Of a stretch of DNA of 64,000 bases, positions 18,215 to 27,287 are shown piece by piece. This DNA comes from Leptobacterium flavescens (GTDB taxonomy: Bacteria; Bacteroidota; Bacteroidia; Flavobacteriales; Flavobacteriaceae). Both the position numbers and the translations under genes were made by a program. How positions within the stretch are numbered: position 1 is the first letter of the stretch; the number at the start of each line of letters is the position of its first letter. The DNA is taken from NCBI RefSeq assembly GCF_010671605.1, contig NZ_JAABOO010000001.1:1665190-1729189 (forward strand). Reading direction: 5' to 3'. Below the pieces are notes generated by a model. That model did not search any database. It was not told the origin of the DNA and saw only the letters and a list, made by a program, of their open reading frames with translations.

Positions 18215-19447
18215 TTAGTTTTTAATTGAACTGAGGTATACTTTTTTATATTTATAAGCATTTTGAATCCAACTTTTATTGTCAATTATATGCTTTCGTG
18301 CACGATCTAAGATCTCTTCTTTACGGCTATCAGTTAAGTCAATTACTTCTTTTAAAATTTTTATAAGCGATTCTGTACTTTCCGATTCAAACAAAAAACA
18401 ATCGTCATTATCATTCAAAAGATCTTTAATTCCGCCTACATCACTACCAACAAATATTTTTTTATAGGCCATCGCTTCCAATGGTTTTAGCGGTGTTACC
18501 GTATCAGTAATTTTATTTTTTAATCGAGGATTTACAATAACATCTATTTCTGAATAGGCTCTATAAACTTCCGACGGTGCAATCTGTCCTTTAAAAAAGA
18601 CTATTTCTTCCAGAGCAAATTCGCTTATGCTCTTTTCGATCAATTTCATTTCCCTTTCATCCCTAATCGATCCATAAATGATCATTTGAAAATCATCGCG
18701 CTCCTTTTTCAAGCATTTTAAAGCTTTAATAAAAAAAGGAATCCCCTCATAATGTGTTATTGATCCAATGTAGCCAAAAACTGTTTTTTTACGTACTACG
18801 CTTCTTTCTTGTTTCTTTATATTTTGATCTATCAAGGAGGTATTCACAGCATTGCTAATAATAATTAATTTATCATCTCTGATTCCCAGATTAATCAAGG
18901 TGTCTTTTAAATTCTCATTAATAACAAAAACCTTTTTAGAGAATCGCATGGTCATTAATTCAATCTTTAAAGCAATTTTAGCAAGTATTTTACGCGAAAA
19001 AGTACCATAAATATTGTCCTTAGGTAACATCCAAAGAGATCGAACCTCATAGAAAACAGGTATTTTTAAGATCCTCCCAACTATTAAGGCTGGTATTCCG
19101 CAAAAAAACATTGCATGGGCGTGAATAACATCCGGTTTTTCCCTTTTACATAGTCTATACACGTTTGGAATAAATTTTCCTATTGCAAAGAATTTATTTA
19201 TCCTTTTTAAAGTGTTTTTTTGCTGGTCGGATATTTCATTTTTTACCCTATTATTAATATTAGTTCTATAATACTTAATGCCATCTATAACTTCTATTTC
19301 TTTTCCAGACATATTAGGTAAAAAAGGAACTGTAATTGCAAAAGCATCTATTCCTATTTCCTTTTGAGACATGATTATATCTCTGCTTCGTATAGTAGAT
19401 CCGGATATTTGTGGAAGGGATTGATAAAGTATATGTAAAACTTTCAA
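18215..19447 (-). CDS. Glycosyltransferase family 4
   Basis: A 410-residue GT-B enzyme. The N-terminal VLHILYQSLPQ.SGSTIRS is the acceptor loop, FGYIGSITHYEGI the donor loop, and PLKPLEAMAY carries the E(x7)E-type motif. It probably adds a hexose within the repeat unit. The start is a TTG at 19447 with a stop codon directly before it in frame, so there is no earlier start. A TACTTTTG -7 box lies 18 bases upstream, so transcription of 18.2-10.2 kb may start here, opposite the O-antigen ligase gene. Confidence 0.87.
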   Translation of the reverse strand: MKVLHILYQSLPQISGSTIRSRDIIMSQKEIGIDAFAITVPFLPNMSGKEIEVIDGIKYYRTNINNRVKNEISDQQKNTLKRINKFFAIGKFIPNVYRLCKREKPDVIHAHAMFFCGIPALIVGRILKIPVFYEVRSLWMLPKDNIYGTFSRKILAKIALKIELMTMRFSKKVFVINENLKDTLINLGIRDDKLIIISNAVNTSLIDQNIKKQERSVVRKKTVFGYIGSITHYEGIPFFIKALKCLKKERDDFQMIIYGSIRDEREMKLIEKSISEFALEEIVFFKGQIAPSEVYRAYSEIDVIVNPRLKNKITDTVTPLKPLEAMAYKKIFVGSDVGGIKDLLNDNDDCFLFESESTESLIKILKEVIDLTDSRKEEILDRARKHIIDNKSWIQNAYKYKKVYLSSIKN

Positions 19448-19465
19448 TTATTATAAAATTTTTGC

Positions 19466-19473
19466 CAAAAGTA
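19466..19473 (-). promoter_or_regulatory. -7 box upstream of the GT4 gene
   Basis: TACTTTTG on the minus strand (plus-strand CAAAAGTA) in the 56-base divergent gap between the GT4 and O-antigen ligase genes. No convincing -33 box was found. Confidence 0.4.
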
Positions 19474-19503
19474 CGTTAATTTGCAGTTTTAACACTGAAG
19501 CCC

Positions 19504-20733
19504 ATGAAAAATTTATTTCTGCAAAAAAAGGATGTTTTTTCATTTTTTTTGGTTTGCCTCTTTTTTGTAAGTATTGTTCTAACTCCCAACAGCGTAAACA
19601 GCAAAGTAATTATAATTACTCTATTATATTCTCTCTTTTTTTTTAATTGGCGTTCCTTAAAAACCGGCTTATCCAATCATTATCCTTTGCTTCTTTTTTT
19701 TATTATATGCTCTTTAAGTTTATTATATTCAGATAATTTATCTCTAGGGTTAAAAAGAATAGAACGACTCACTATTTTGCCAGTTTCCATACTTATTTTT
19801 TCTTTTTTACCTCTTAAAAGAAGCTCTCTTACAAATATTTTAAAGTTCTATGTAGTGGTGATTTTCACTGCCACAATTTACTCTCATATAATAACTATTA
19901 TCACTTTTATTAATAACAATGAACCTCATCTAAGAAATATTTTCAAGTTAAATTATTCCTACCTGGCTTTAGGAAAGACAATCGGGCTACATCCCGCATA
20001 TTACTCCCTTTACATTCTTACTGCAATCATTATTTTATTTCATTTCTTTAAAAAAAGTAAGCTCCTAAATCAAATATTTGTGGTCTTGGGTATATTATAC
20101 CTTTCCTTTTTTATTATTCATTTATCATCCAGGACCTCTATTGTTATTCTTTATGTAATAATATTATTTAATCTTATAACATTTCTATTCAAAAAAAAGA
20201 AGATTCTAAGAGGTTTTCTTTTTCTTGCCCTTTTTCACATATTTGCTTATTTGGCTATTACCAATATCGGTACTACAAAATACAGGTTTCAGCATATCTT
20301 CGGTTTCACCTATTATACTGGTTACACAGTTAATGACGGAGATCATAAACTCAAGTTATGGAGTGCTGCTTTTCATGCCAATAAAAATGTTTTTTGGGGA
20401 AATGGGATAGGAGACGTACAAAAAGCACTAAATGAGCAATATGAGTTGAATAACTTAGAAAAACCCTTGAATAGAAGTTATAATAGTCATAATCAATATA
20501 TTGAATATTATGTTGGAATGGGGGTTATGGGTTTACTGGCTTTTCTTTATATTCTTTTCTATTATTTGAAAAACTTTTATCAACGCCGAAATTTAATAGG
20601 GCTTCAATTCATTATTTCAACGTCATTGCTTTATTTGGTAGAATGCGTTTGGAATAGACACAATGGCATTGTTTTCATTTGTTTTATGATCGGTTTGTTG
20701 TGGAAACTTAATTCAGATTATGAAGAAGGTTGA
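19504..20733 (+). CDS. O-antigen ligase family membrane protein
   Basis: A 409-residue protein with about 11-12 transmembrane segments and a large periplasmic loop. The loop contains GNGIGDVQ, then NRSYNSHNQYIEYYVGMGVMG, matching the H/N-rich loop of the O-antigen ligase/Wzy_C family. It is probably the ligase or a second polymerase acting in the periplasm. It is the only plus-strand gene in the polysaccharide locus, divergent from GT4 and overlapping the Wzy-like gene tail-to-tail by 16 bases. Confidence 0.8.
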   Translation: MKNLFLQKKDVFSFFLVCLFFVSIVLTPNSVNSKVIIITLLYSLFFFNWRSLKTGLSNHYPLLLFFIICSLSLLYSDNLSLGLKRIERLTILPVSILIFSFLPLKRSSLTNILKFYVVVIFTATIYSHIITIITFINNNEPHLRNIFKLNYSYLALGKTIGLHPAYYSLYILTAIIILFHFFKKSKLLNQIFVVLGILYLSFFIIHLSSRTSIVILYVIILFNLITFLFKKKKILRGFLFLALFHIFAYLAITNIGTTKYRFQHIFGFTYYTGYTVNDGDHKLKLWSAAFHANKNVFWGNGIGDVQKALNEQYELNNLEKPLNRSYNSHNQYIEYYVGMGVMGLLAFLYILFYYLKNFYQRRNLIGLQFIISTSLLYLVECVWNRHNGIVFICFMIGLLWKLNSDYEEG

Positions 20734-21974
20734 CTTGAAACTATTTTTTCATCTGTTTTAAAGCCCGCCAGAACTAATAACAAAAATAAAAAGCTATTTT
20801 GATACATATAAGATGTCGTGAAACCAATAATTAGAAAATATATTATTACAAATAGTTTAAATTTTTTATTTGTGTGTGTTTTATTTATAAAATAGAAAAG
20901 CATAAAAAACAATATACATGACATTAATCCGTATTTGACAAAGAGTGTCATGTAAATATTATCCATGTAAACATTGTAATTATCAATATTGGCCCGGTAA
21001 ACAAACCACGGTATAAAAAATTTCTCTCCTATTCCCTGCCCTATTATATAATTGTACCATTCAAAATTTGCCATTTTGTCTATAAATGGAGCAAACCTAC
21101 GTTCGGTGAGTTGGGTAATCAGTAATTGGTAGTCAAATAATGATAATATTCGATCTTTAATAGCATTGTTTAAGTTTAAAATTCCTAAAAACAAAATTAT
21201 CCCACCTACCAGGAACAATACAGCCCTGCTTAAGAACCTTTTTACATTCGTAACAGACATTAGCAGATTAACTAAAAAGATACATCCTAAAATGATGAAA
21301 AAAGTACGGTTACCGGACAAAAAAACAGGTGTAAGTATATAAATTAATTGCAATATCCCTAATTTCCTTTCCTGAGCAATTATTGCTATAAAATAAAAAA
21401 TGGAAAAAAAAGTTCCCATAGAAAGATATCTCGTTTCTGAAAGTGTAAAAAAGGGATCGTTACTGATTAGCCCTATAAGGTTTGTTTTATTAAGAATAAG
21501 AAAGAAAATAATGGATGCATAAAAGTTAATTTTCACAAGTTCATTTGTAAATTTCGCATTCCACTCTATCTGCTTACTCTGCATAATATCAAAAAAAACA
21601 AACCCAATTATTAAAAAAAGAATAGGCTTAACATCTTTTAATATGCTAATAATATCAAGACCGGATGTATTTAAGAGTATACTTAAAGGAAGGTAACAAA
21701 TAACAAAAATGGCCAAGATCAAACTTGAATCAAAAGTTACTTTTTTAATTCTCAGTCTATACAGTTGATTTAACAAAAACAAAATTACCGGGAAAAGCAC
21801 AAAAGCATAATAGATATTAACTTGAAACTTGGTATGCAGAATAGTTAAAGATGGGGTTATAGGAAGTAATACCGTCCATTTAATGAAATGCTCTAATCTT
21901 CGATTTATCCAAAAACTTAATCCAAGATAAAAGTAAAGCAACAAAAAAATAAGAAAAATTATCGCCGATACCAT
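20718..21974 (-). CDS. Wzy-like polymerase / O-antigen polymerase family membrane protein
   Basis: A 418-residue protein with about 11-12 hydrophobic segments and a periplasmic loop near residues 285-345 (YNYIIGQGIGEKFFIPW, then NYNVYMDNIYMTLFVKYGL). Such a loop with a GxG and a following aromatic run is typical of Wzy polymerases. It follows wzx by 15 bases. The assignment is by topology and context, because sequence conservation in this family is poor. Confidence 0.72.
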   Translation of the reverse strand: MVSAIIFLIFLLLYFYLGLSFWINRRLEHFIKWTVLLPITPSLTILHTKFQVNIYYAFVLFPVILFLLNQLYRLRIKKVTFDSSLILAIFVICYLPLSILLNTSGLDIISILKDVKPILFLIIGFVFFDIMQSKQIEWNAKFTNELVKINFYASIIFFLILNKTNLIGLISNDPFFTLSETRYLSMGTFFSIFYFIAIIAQERKLGILQLIYILTPVFLSGNRTFFIILGCIFLVNLLMSVTNVKRFLSRAVLFLVGGIILFLGILNLNNAIKDRILSLFDYQLLITQLTERRFAPFIDKMANFEWYNYIIGQGIGEKFFIPWFVYRANIDNYNVYMDNIYMTLFVKYGLMSCILFFMLFYFINKTHTNKKFKLFVIIYFLIIGFTTSYMYQNSFLFLLLVLAGFKTDEKIVSSQPSS

Positions 21975-21989
21975 TATTAGAATATCTGA

Positions 21990-23264
21990 TTATTTTATAG
22001 AAGGCTTTATTATAGCCCACAAATATTCTTTAAAGCTTGCTCCGGTCATTCTGTTTACCAATAATTTCCAACTTGGGTAGAACAAAATAGCCATTGCAAT
22101 GTTTAAAGCCCATGCTACATAGGTAATTCCAAATCCAGCTCCTACAAATATAAAAACTGGGATTATCAAAAAGGTAATGCAGTTCCAAATAAATTCTAAA
22201 TGTGTTTTACCTGTTGCTATTACTAAACTTCCTATAGGGTTACCAATTGCCCTAAAAACCATATAAATACTTAAAATGCGCAACAAGGGAATAACCTCAT
22301 CAAAACCCTTTCCATAAAAAATCTGTACTAAGATAGGTGCAAAAATTATAGTAACAGCATACACAAAAATGTTAATTTTAGACACAATGCCTATAAGCTT
22401 TAAATAATTCTCTTTTAAAAGCTCTTTATGGGACTGAAATTTTGCCAAAGCAGGAGAAGCTACCTTAACCAAAATAGGGTTTAAAATCTGCGCTGGCCTA
22501 AAAACCAGTTGCTTTGCTAAACTATATCCGCCTAAAATATCCTGATTAAAAAATTTACCTATTATTAAAATATCCAAATCCCGGTTAAAGTAATTAATTA
22601 CTTGACCCCCTACCTGATAAACCCCAATTTTAATAAAAGGCTTTGTTTCAGCCAGTTTAAAATGCCTTAGCAGTCCATATTTTTTAATTCCAAAAGAAAA
22701 ATACAATACGTTCTGAATTAAGTATTGCAGTAGCGCAGAGTATACTAATGAAAGTACACCATAGTCATTTGCAGCTAAATACACTGCAAACAAAAGTGAA
22801 GATACCGCAGCAATTATCTCAAAAATTGTAATTTCCTTAAAAAGCAGGTGTTTGGATTCTATTGTTTTAAATATTCTCCCTAGAGCAGAGATGATGAGAT
22901 TTAGACCCAATAGTTGTATTAGCACATTAAGCTCTGGCTCGTCGTAAAAATTAGCTACCAAAGGAGCAATTAAAAAAAGTAAAGCATAGAGAATAATGCT
23001 AAACCCTAAATTAAACCAATACAGGCTAGCGTATTCATTTTTAGTTATTTTTTGTTTATGTAGAATAGCAGAGGTAAGCCCCATATCATTAAAAAGGTTC
23101 ATAAAACCCATTACAAAGGTTACGAGGGCCATTAATCCAAAATCGGATTTGTCCAAAAATCTGGCCAGAATAGAAATCTTCAACAGAGCAGCAATAGCAT
23201 TTACTACAGTACCGACTGTAGTCCATTTTACACTTGAAACCACCTGTTTTTTAATACTATTCAC
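21990..23264 (-). CDS. wzx: Lipopolysaccharide flippase (Wzx, MOP superfamily)
   Basis: A 424-residue polytopic protein of the polysaccharide biosynthesis/MATE-like type. It has KKQVVSSVKWTTVGT at the N-terminus and the ARFLDKSDFGLMALV segment typical of the WzxC/RfbX branch. It would flip the undecaprenyl-linked repeat unit to the periplasm. Its start overlaps the end of wecF by eight bases. Confidence 0.88.
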   Translation of the reverse strand: MNSIKKQVVSSVKWTTVGTVVNAIAALLKISILARFLDKSDFGLMALVTFVMGFMNLFNDMGLTSAILHKQKITKNEYASLYWFNLGFSIILYALLFLIAPLVANFYDEPELNVLIQLLGLNLIISALGRIFKTIESKHLLFKEITIFEIIAAVSSLLFAVYLAANDYGVLSLVYSALLQYLIQNVLYFSFGIKKYGLLRHFKLAETKPFIKIGVYQVGGQVINYFNRDLDILIIGKFFNQDILGGYSLAKQLVFRPAQILNPILVKVASPALAKFQSHKELLKENYLKLIGIVSKINIFVYAVTIIFAPILVQIFYGKGFDEVIPLLRILSIYMVFRAIGNPIGSLVIATGKTHLEFIWNCITFLIIPVFIFVGAGFGITYVAWALNIAMAILFYPSWKLLVNRMTGASFKEYLWAIIKPSIK

Positions 23265-24396
23265 CTAATATCTCCAATATTTGTTCTTTGATCTTATTTT
23301 TTACTTTATTATAGGAATATAATTCTTTAGCCAGCTTAATATTATGTAGCTGTTCTTCAACACTTAACGGGTTTAGCGCATTTTTATCCATTAGGTCTTT
23401 TTGAACTGAAAAAACCAAAAAACCTTCTCTTTTTAAAAAGGAAAATATTGTATTCTCTTCTCGAAGAAAGATTTTACATCCTGCTGTAATGGCCAATAAT
23501 ATAGTATTAAAGGCCTGTTGTCTTTTATGATTCATGATCAAGACCGAGCAGCTTTCTATAATATCATTGTATTCCTTTAAACTAAGGAAATCAACCATCG
23601 GATATGCATTCTCTCCGAACAAAGCTTCCGCTTTTTTAATGACAATTCTTTTGTAGTGCTGATCTCCATAACTCAAAGGAATATATATTCTTCTATCATC
23701 AATTCCTTTTACTGTTAATTCCTCAAAAATATCAAAATGATTATTGGTTTCTGAGCTGGAATTCCCTATTAAAATATGCTGTTTGTTAATTTGATTATTT
23801 ATGCTTACTGTTTCCGTATCAAAACTAAAATATGTAAACCAACCGCTTTTCGAATTGTTTTCCGAATATTTATTGAGTCGTTCGACATCTTCCGGAATAT
23901 TAGTCAATACATAGTCAATTTTGTTTTTGAGAAGCTTTTTAAGCTGTTTCCAATAGTAATGTCTTTTTAATTTCCCTAAAAAGAGCCTTCTAAACCGAAC
24001 GGATAGTGGAAGGCTTTTTTTGTATGCTTTTTGAGTTAAGGGTAATAGGTTATTAATCTCTTTATTCAAGTTGTATAATTCCGCTCCCCAAAACACCCAG
24101 GCAACTTTATTAATATCATCCATATGGGCCCTAAGCTTCAATTTATACTCCTTGTATAGATTGTGGAATATAACAAGAGATGCCTTTTTTACAATTTTCC
24201 GGAAAGTTATGATATATTCCCTGGATCCAATATTTTCATATATCACACGATCATGATCTACTATTCCATGGAGATCTTGGACAGGTTTAGGTGAATAAAG
24301 GCCTACTAAATAAATATTCCTCCCTGGAAAAACATCTTCAAATATTTTAACGACGCTCTTTAAGAATTTTTCTTCCTCTACAATATGAACGATCAT
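23257..24396 (-). CDS. wecF: WecF-like TDP-Fuc4NAc transferase (GT56)
   Basis: A 379-residue GT-B-like enzyme resembling E. coli WecF (RffT). VAWVFWGAELYNL corresponds to the HIWGADLYEL region. ILIGNSSSETNNHF, IPLSYGD and MNHKRQQAFNTIL align with ILVGNSGDRSNEH, VPMGYP and FARQQGIGTL. In ECA synthesis WecF adds Fuc4NAc to lipid II, giving lipid III. The gene overlaps wecE by four bases, so donor synthesis and transfer are coupled in the operon. Confidence 0.82.
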   Translation of the reverse strand: MIVHIVEEEKFLKSVVKIFEDVFPGRNIYLVGLYSPKPVQDLHGIVDHDRVIYENIGSREYIITFRKIVKKASLVIFHNLYKEYKLKLRAHMDDINKVAWVFWGAELYNLNKEINNLLPLTQKAYKKSLPLSVRFRRLFLGKLKRHYYWKQLKKLLKNKIDYVLTNIPEDVERLNKYSENNSKSGWFTYFSFDTETVSINNQINKQHILIGNSSSETNNHFDIFEELTVKGIDDRRIYIPLSYGDQHYKRIVIKKAEALFGENAYPMVDFLSLKEYNDIIESCSVLIMNHKRQQAFNTILLAITAGCKIFLREENTIFSFLKREGFLVFSVQKDLMDKNALNPLSVEEQLHNIKLAKELYSYNKVKNKIKEQILEILGE

Positions 24397-25526
24397 TGAT
24401 AAAATTCCTTAATAGTATCTGTAATAAATAAAACCTGCTGCTCAGTTAATTCATAAAACATTGGAAGCCTGATCAGACAGTCAGTATAATGATCCGCCAT
24501 GGGGAGTTCATCTTTATTCTCCTTTTGAATCTTCGTATAATAGTCACTTTTATGTAGAGATAAATAATGAAAAACTGCAAGAATTCCTTTCTTCTTTAGA
24601 AAAGCAATTAAACTATCTCTTTGCATTACATTGTCTGCAATTATATAAAACATATGCGCATTATTGGTGGCATATCCGGGAATGAAAGGTAATTTTATAG
24701 AGCCCTGGATCTCCAAAGACCTTAGGTTCTTATAATATAAGTCCCAAAGATGAACTCTTTTCTTTTGGATTTCGGGTAGTTTTTCTAATTGAGAATAAAG
24801 AAAGGCAGAGATAATCTCTGAAGGCAGGAATGATGAGCCTGTGTCCACCCAACCATACTTATCAACTTCACCTTTGTAGAAAGCCGACCTGTTTGTTCCT
24901 TTCTCCCATATTATTTCAGATCTTTCAATAAAGCTATTATCATTAATCGTTAATAGCCCTCCTTCTCCAGATATAATATTCTTTGTTTCGTGAAAGGAAA
25001 ACGCTCCTAAATGCCCTATACTACCTAAAGCTTTACCATTATAATAGGAGTCGATTGCCTGCGCTGCATCTTCAACAACAAAAATATTGTGCTTTTGGGC
25101 TACATCCATAATTAAATCCATATCACAAGCCACACCTGCATAATGAATAACCACAATTGCTTTCGTCCTTTTTGAAATTAAGTTTTCCAATTTCTTTTCG
25201 TCAATACCGGGATGATCAGCTCTACTATCGGCAAACACTATTTTAGCTCCCTGACGAATAAAAGCTAAGGCAGAGGAAACAAATGTATAAGAAGGTACTA
25301 TTACCTCATCTCCTTCTTTTATATTTAATAAAATGGCAGCCATTTCCAGAGCATCTGTACAAGATGTGGTTAGAAGGGTCTTTTTAAAACCAAATTGTTC
25401 TTCAAAAAAAAGGTGGCATTTATTAGTAAAATATCCATTTCCGGATATTTTTCCCAGGTTAACCGCTTCTTTTATATAATCGGTTTCTTTACCTGTTAAA
25501 TATGGCTTGTTAAAAGGGATCATCAA
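24393..25526 (-). CDS. wecE: dTDP-4-amino-4,6-dideoxygalactose transaminase
   Basis: A 377-residue PLP enzyme of the DegT/DnrJ/EryC1 family that follows E. coli WecE (RffA) segment by segment. It has IPFNKPYLTG, SCTDALEMAAILL, VPSYTFVSSALAF, HYAGVACDMD, GAFSFHETKN (PLP Lys in the last), EKGTNRSAF and VDTGSSFLPSE. It makes dTDP-Fuc4N from dTDP-4-keto-6-deoxyglucose and glutamate; the keto sugar would come from rfbA and rfbB in the same locus. Full length. Confidence 0.92.
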   Translation of the reverse strand: MMIPFNKPYLTGKETDYIKEAVNLGKISGNGYFTNKCHLFFEEQFGFKKTLLTTSCTDALEMAAILLNIKEGDEVIVPSYTFVSSALAFIRQGAKIVFADSRADHPGIDEKKLENLISKRTKAIVVIHYAGVACDMDLIMDVAQKHNIFVVEDAAQAIDSYYNGKALGSIGHLGAFSFHETKNIISGEGGLLTINDNSFIERSEIIWEKGTNRSAFYKGEVDKYGWVDTGSSFLPSEIISAFLYSQLEKLPEIQKKRVHLWDLYYKNLRSLEIQGSIKLPFIPGYATNNAHMFYIIADNVMQRDSLIAFLKKKGILAVFHYLSLHKSDYYTKIQKENKDELPMADHYTDCLIRLPMFYELTEQQVLFITDTIKEFYQ

Positions 25527-25559
25527 ATTACTGGTACTAATAAAAATAGGTTTGTTTAA

Positions 25560-26351
25560 TTATTTTACTACAGGAATAAATTTGGCCTTGTCGTATAGGA
25601 TATATTTCATAAACTTATACTCATAGTCAGATCGAGTAGGCCAATAAGATCTTTCTTCTAAATTAAATCTCGTATTTCCAACCCGGATCTGCACTTCATC
25701 CAGTTCTTCATATTCTAAATCTGCCTCACGAATACTGTTTTCAAGGATAAAACTTTTGTAATAATTCTTAAAAATCTTCTTTTTTTCTTTTATCCCGATC
25801 TCAGAAAATTGAGTACCCATTTTATCCTTAACATTCTTAGCTGGAGATCCCGCATATATTTCGTTCTCTTCCATATCCTTCACAACCAGGCTGCCTAACA
25901 TTGCCATAGATCCTTTCTTAGCATGAACCGGGGATACAATACAATGCCCTACAAACCAAACATCATCTTCGATAACCATTTTCTTTTTGGTATTCCATCT
26001 GCATCCATTTAGCATATCTCCAAATTTCATATGTGACCAAAGCTGGGAATATGTTCCAATACCGACATTATTTCCAATCTTCATACCTCCAATGGAGTCA
26101 ATAATGGTATTCTGACCGATCCAACAATTATGTCCTATTTCGCATTTTTCCGAGCCATGAATCGTTGTGTTTTTATGAATGGTAGTATAATCTCCTATCA
26201 CTAATTCCGGTACATCTATATAAACATTTTCTCCTATAAAGCACCCGTACCCGATAGTAATCTTTTTACAATTACTTCCTAAAGTAATTTTCTCGTCCAA
26301 AAGAGTTTTTTCACCAAGGTTAACTATTGTCGAAGAGTTTCTTATTTCCAT
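25560..26351 (-). CDS. Hexapeptide-repeat acyltransferase
   Basis: A 263-residue left-handed beta-helix protein with repeated [LIV]G-type hexapeptides between about residues 20 and 170 (GENVYI, GDYTTI, GHNCWIGQNTII, GNNVGIG, DDVWFVGH, YAGSPAKNV). An extra C-terminal 90 residues are charged. It lies between rfbA and wecE. E. coli uses the GNAT protein WecD to acetylate dTDP-Fuc4N, and no GNAT is seen here, so this protein is the obvious candidate for that step. That is inference; it could acylate another sugar. Confidence 0.82.
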   Translation of the reverse strand: MEIRNSSTIVNLGEKTLLDEKITLGSNCKKITIGYGCFIGENVYIDVPELVIGDYTTIHKNTTIHGSEKCEIGHNCWIGQNTIIDSIGGMKIGNNVGIGTYSQLWSHMKFGDMLNGCRWNTKKKMVIEDDVWFVGHCIVSPVHAKKGSMAMLGSLVVKDMEENEIYAGSPAKNVKDKMGTQFSEIGIKEKKKIFKNYYKSFILENSIREADLEYEELDEVQIRVGNTRFNLEERSYWPTRSDYEYKFMKYILYDKAKFIPVVK

Positions 26352-26354
26352 TAT

Positions 26355-27224
26355 TTAACTTATTTTCTTTAAGTAGTTTCCGTATCCACTTTTTTTATAC
26401 TTCTCAGCAATTACCTTTAATTGCTCATGTGTTATATATTTCATACGATATGCTATTTCTTCCAGGCAGGCTATTTTTAACCCTGTTCTTTTCTCCACTG
26501 CTTTCACAAATTCCGTAGCTTCCGTAAGTGCTTCATGAGTACCGGTGTCGAGCCAGGCATATCCTCTACTCATAATTTGCATATTCAAACAATTCTTTTC
26601 TAAAAACTCCTGATTTACAGAGGTAATTTCTAATTCTCCTCTAGCAGAAGGCTTTACCGCCTTGGCAACTTCTATAACTGAGTTTGGGTAGTAATACAGG
26701 CCTACCACTGCATAATTGGATTTAGGATTCTGAGGTTTCTCTTCGATGCTAAGAACATTTCCCTGATCATTGAATTCTGCAACCCCATACCTTTCAGGAT
26801 CATCTACATAGTATCCAAAAATTACTGCCTTTCGTTCTTCTTTAACCGTTTTTACAGCTTGCGCCAGTATTTTTTGTAGTCCGGCTCCATAAAAAATATT
26901 ATCTCCTAATATCAGGCAAACGTCATCTTTTCCTATAAACTCTTCACCGATAATAAAGGCTTGTGCCAAACCATCAGGGGAAGGTTGTTCGGCATATGAA
27001 ATCTTCATTCCAAGCCTGGAACCATCTCCTAAAAGGCCTTTAAAATTTGGTAGGTCGTGAGGTGTGGAGATAATCAAAACTTCCTTTATTCCAGAAAGCA
27101 TTAAAACCGATAAAGGATAATATATCATTGGTTTATCATAAACCGGTAATAACTGTTTGGATACTACCTGAGTTAAAGGATGCAGACGTGTTCCTGAACC
27201 TCCTGCTAATATTATTCCTTTCAT
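26355..27224 (-). CDS. rfbA: Glucose-1-phosphate thymidylyltransferase
   Basis: A 289-residue nucleotidyltransferase (dTTP + Glc-1-P gives dTDP-Glc + PPi). It has the nucleotide loop [11 protein letters not shown] (about 8-18), [31 protein letters not shown] and [12 protein letters not shown]. Length and motifs are those of RfbA/RffH. It could feed both dTDP-rhamnose and dTDP-Fuc4N. It is separated from rfbBCD by wecB, wecC and the heparinase-like gene. Confidence 0.96.
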   Translation of the reverse strand: MKGIILAGGSGTRLHPLTQVVSKQLLPVYDKPMIYYPLSVLMLSGIKEVLIISTPHDLPNFKGLLGDGSRLGMKISYAEQPSPDGLAQAFIIGEEFIGKDDVCLILGDNIFYGAGLQKILAQAVKTVKEERKAVIFGYYVDDPERYGVAEFNDQGNVLSIEEKPQNPKSNYAVVGLYYYPNSVIEVAKAVKPSARGELEITSVNQEFLEKNCLNMQIMSRGYAWLDTGTHEALTEATEFVKAVEKRTGLKIACLEEIAYRMKYITHEQLKVIAEKYKKSGYGNYLKKIS

Positions 27225-27287
27225 ATCTTTTCTATAATTTAATTATCAAACACCCATTAAAATTTAGTACTTCACTTTTTGCAGTTC

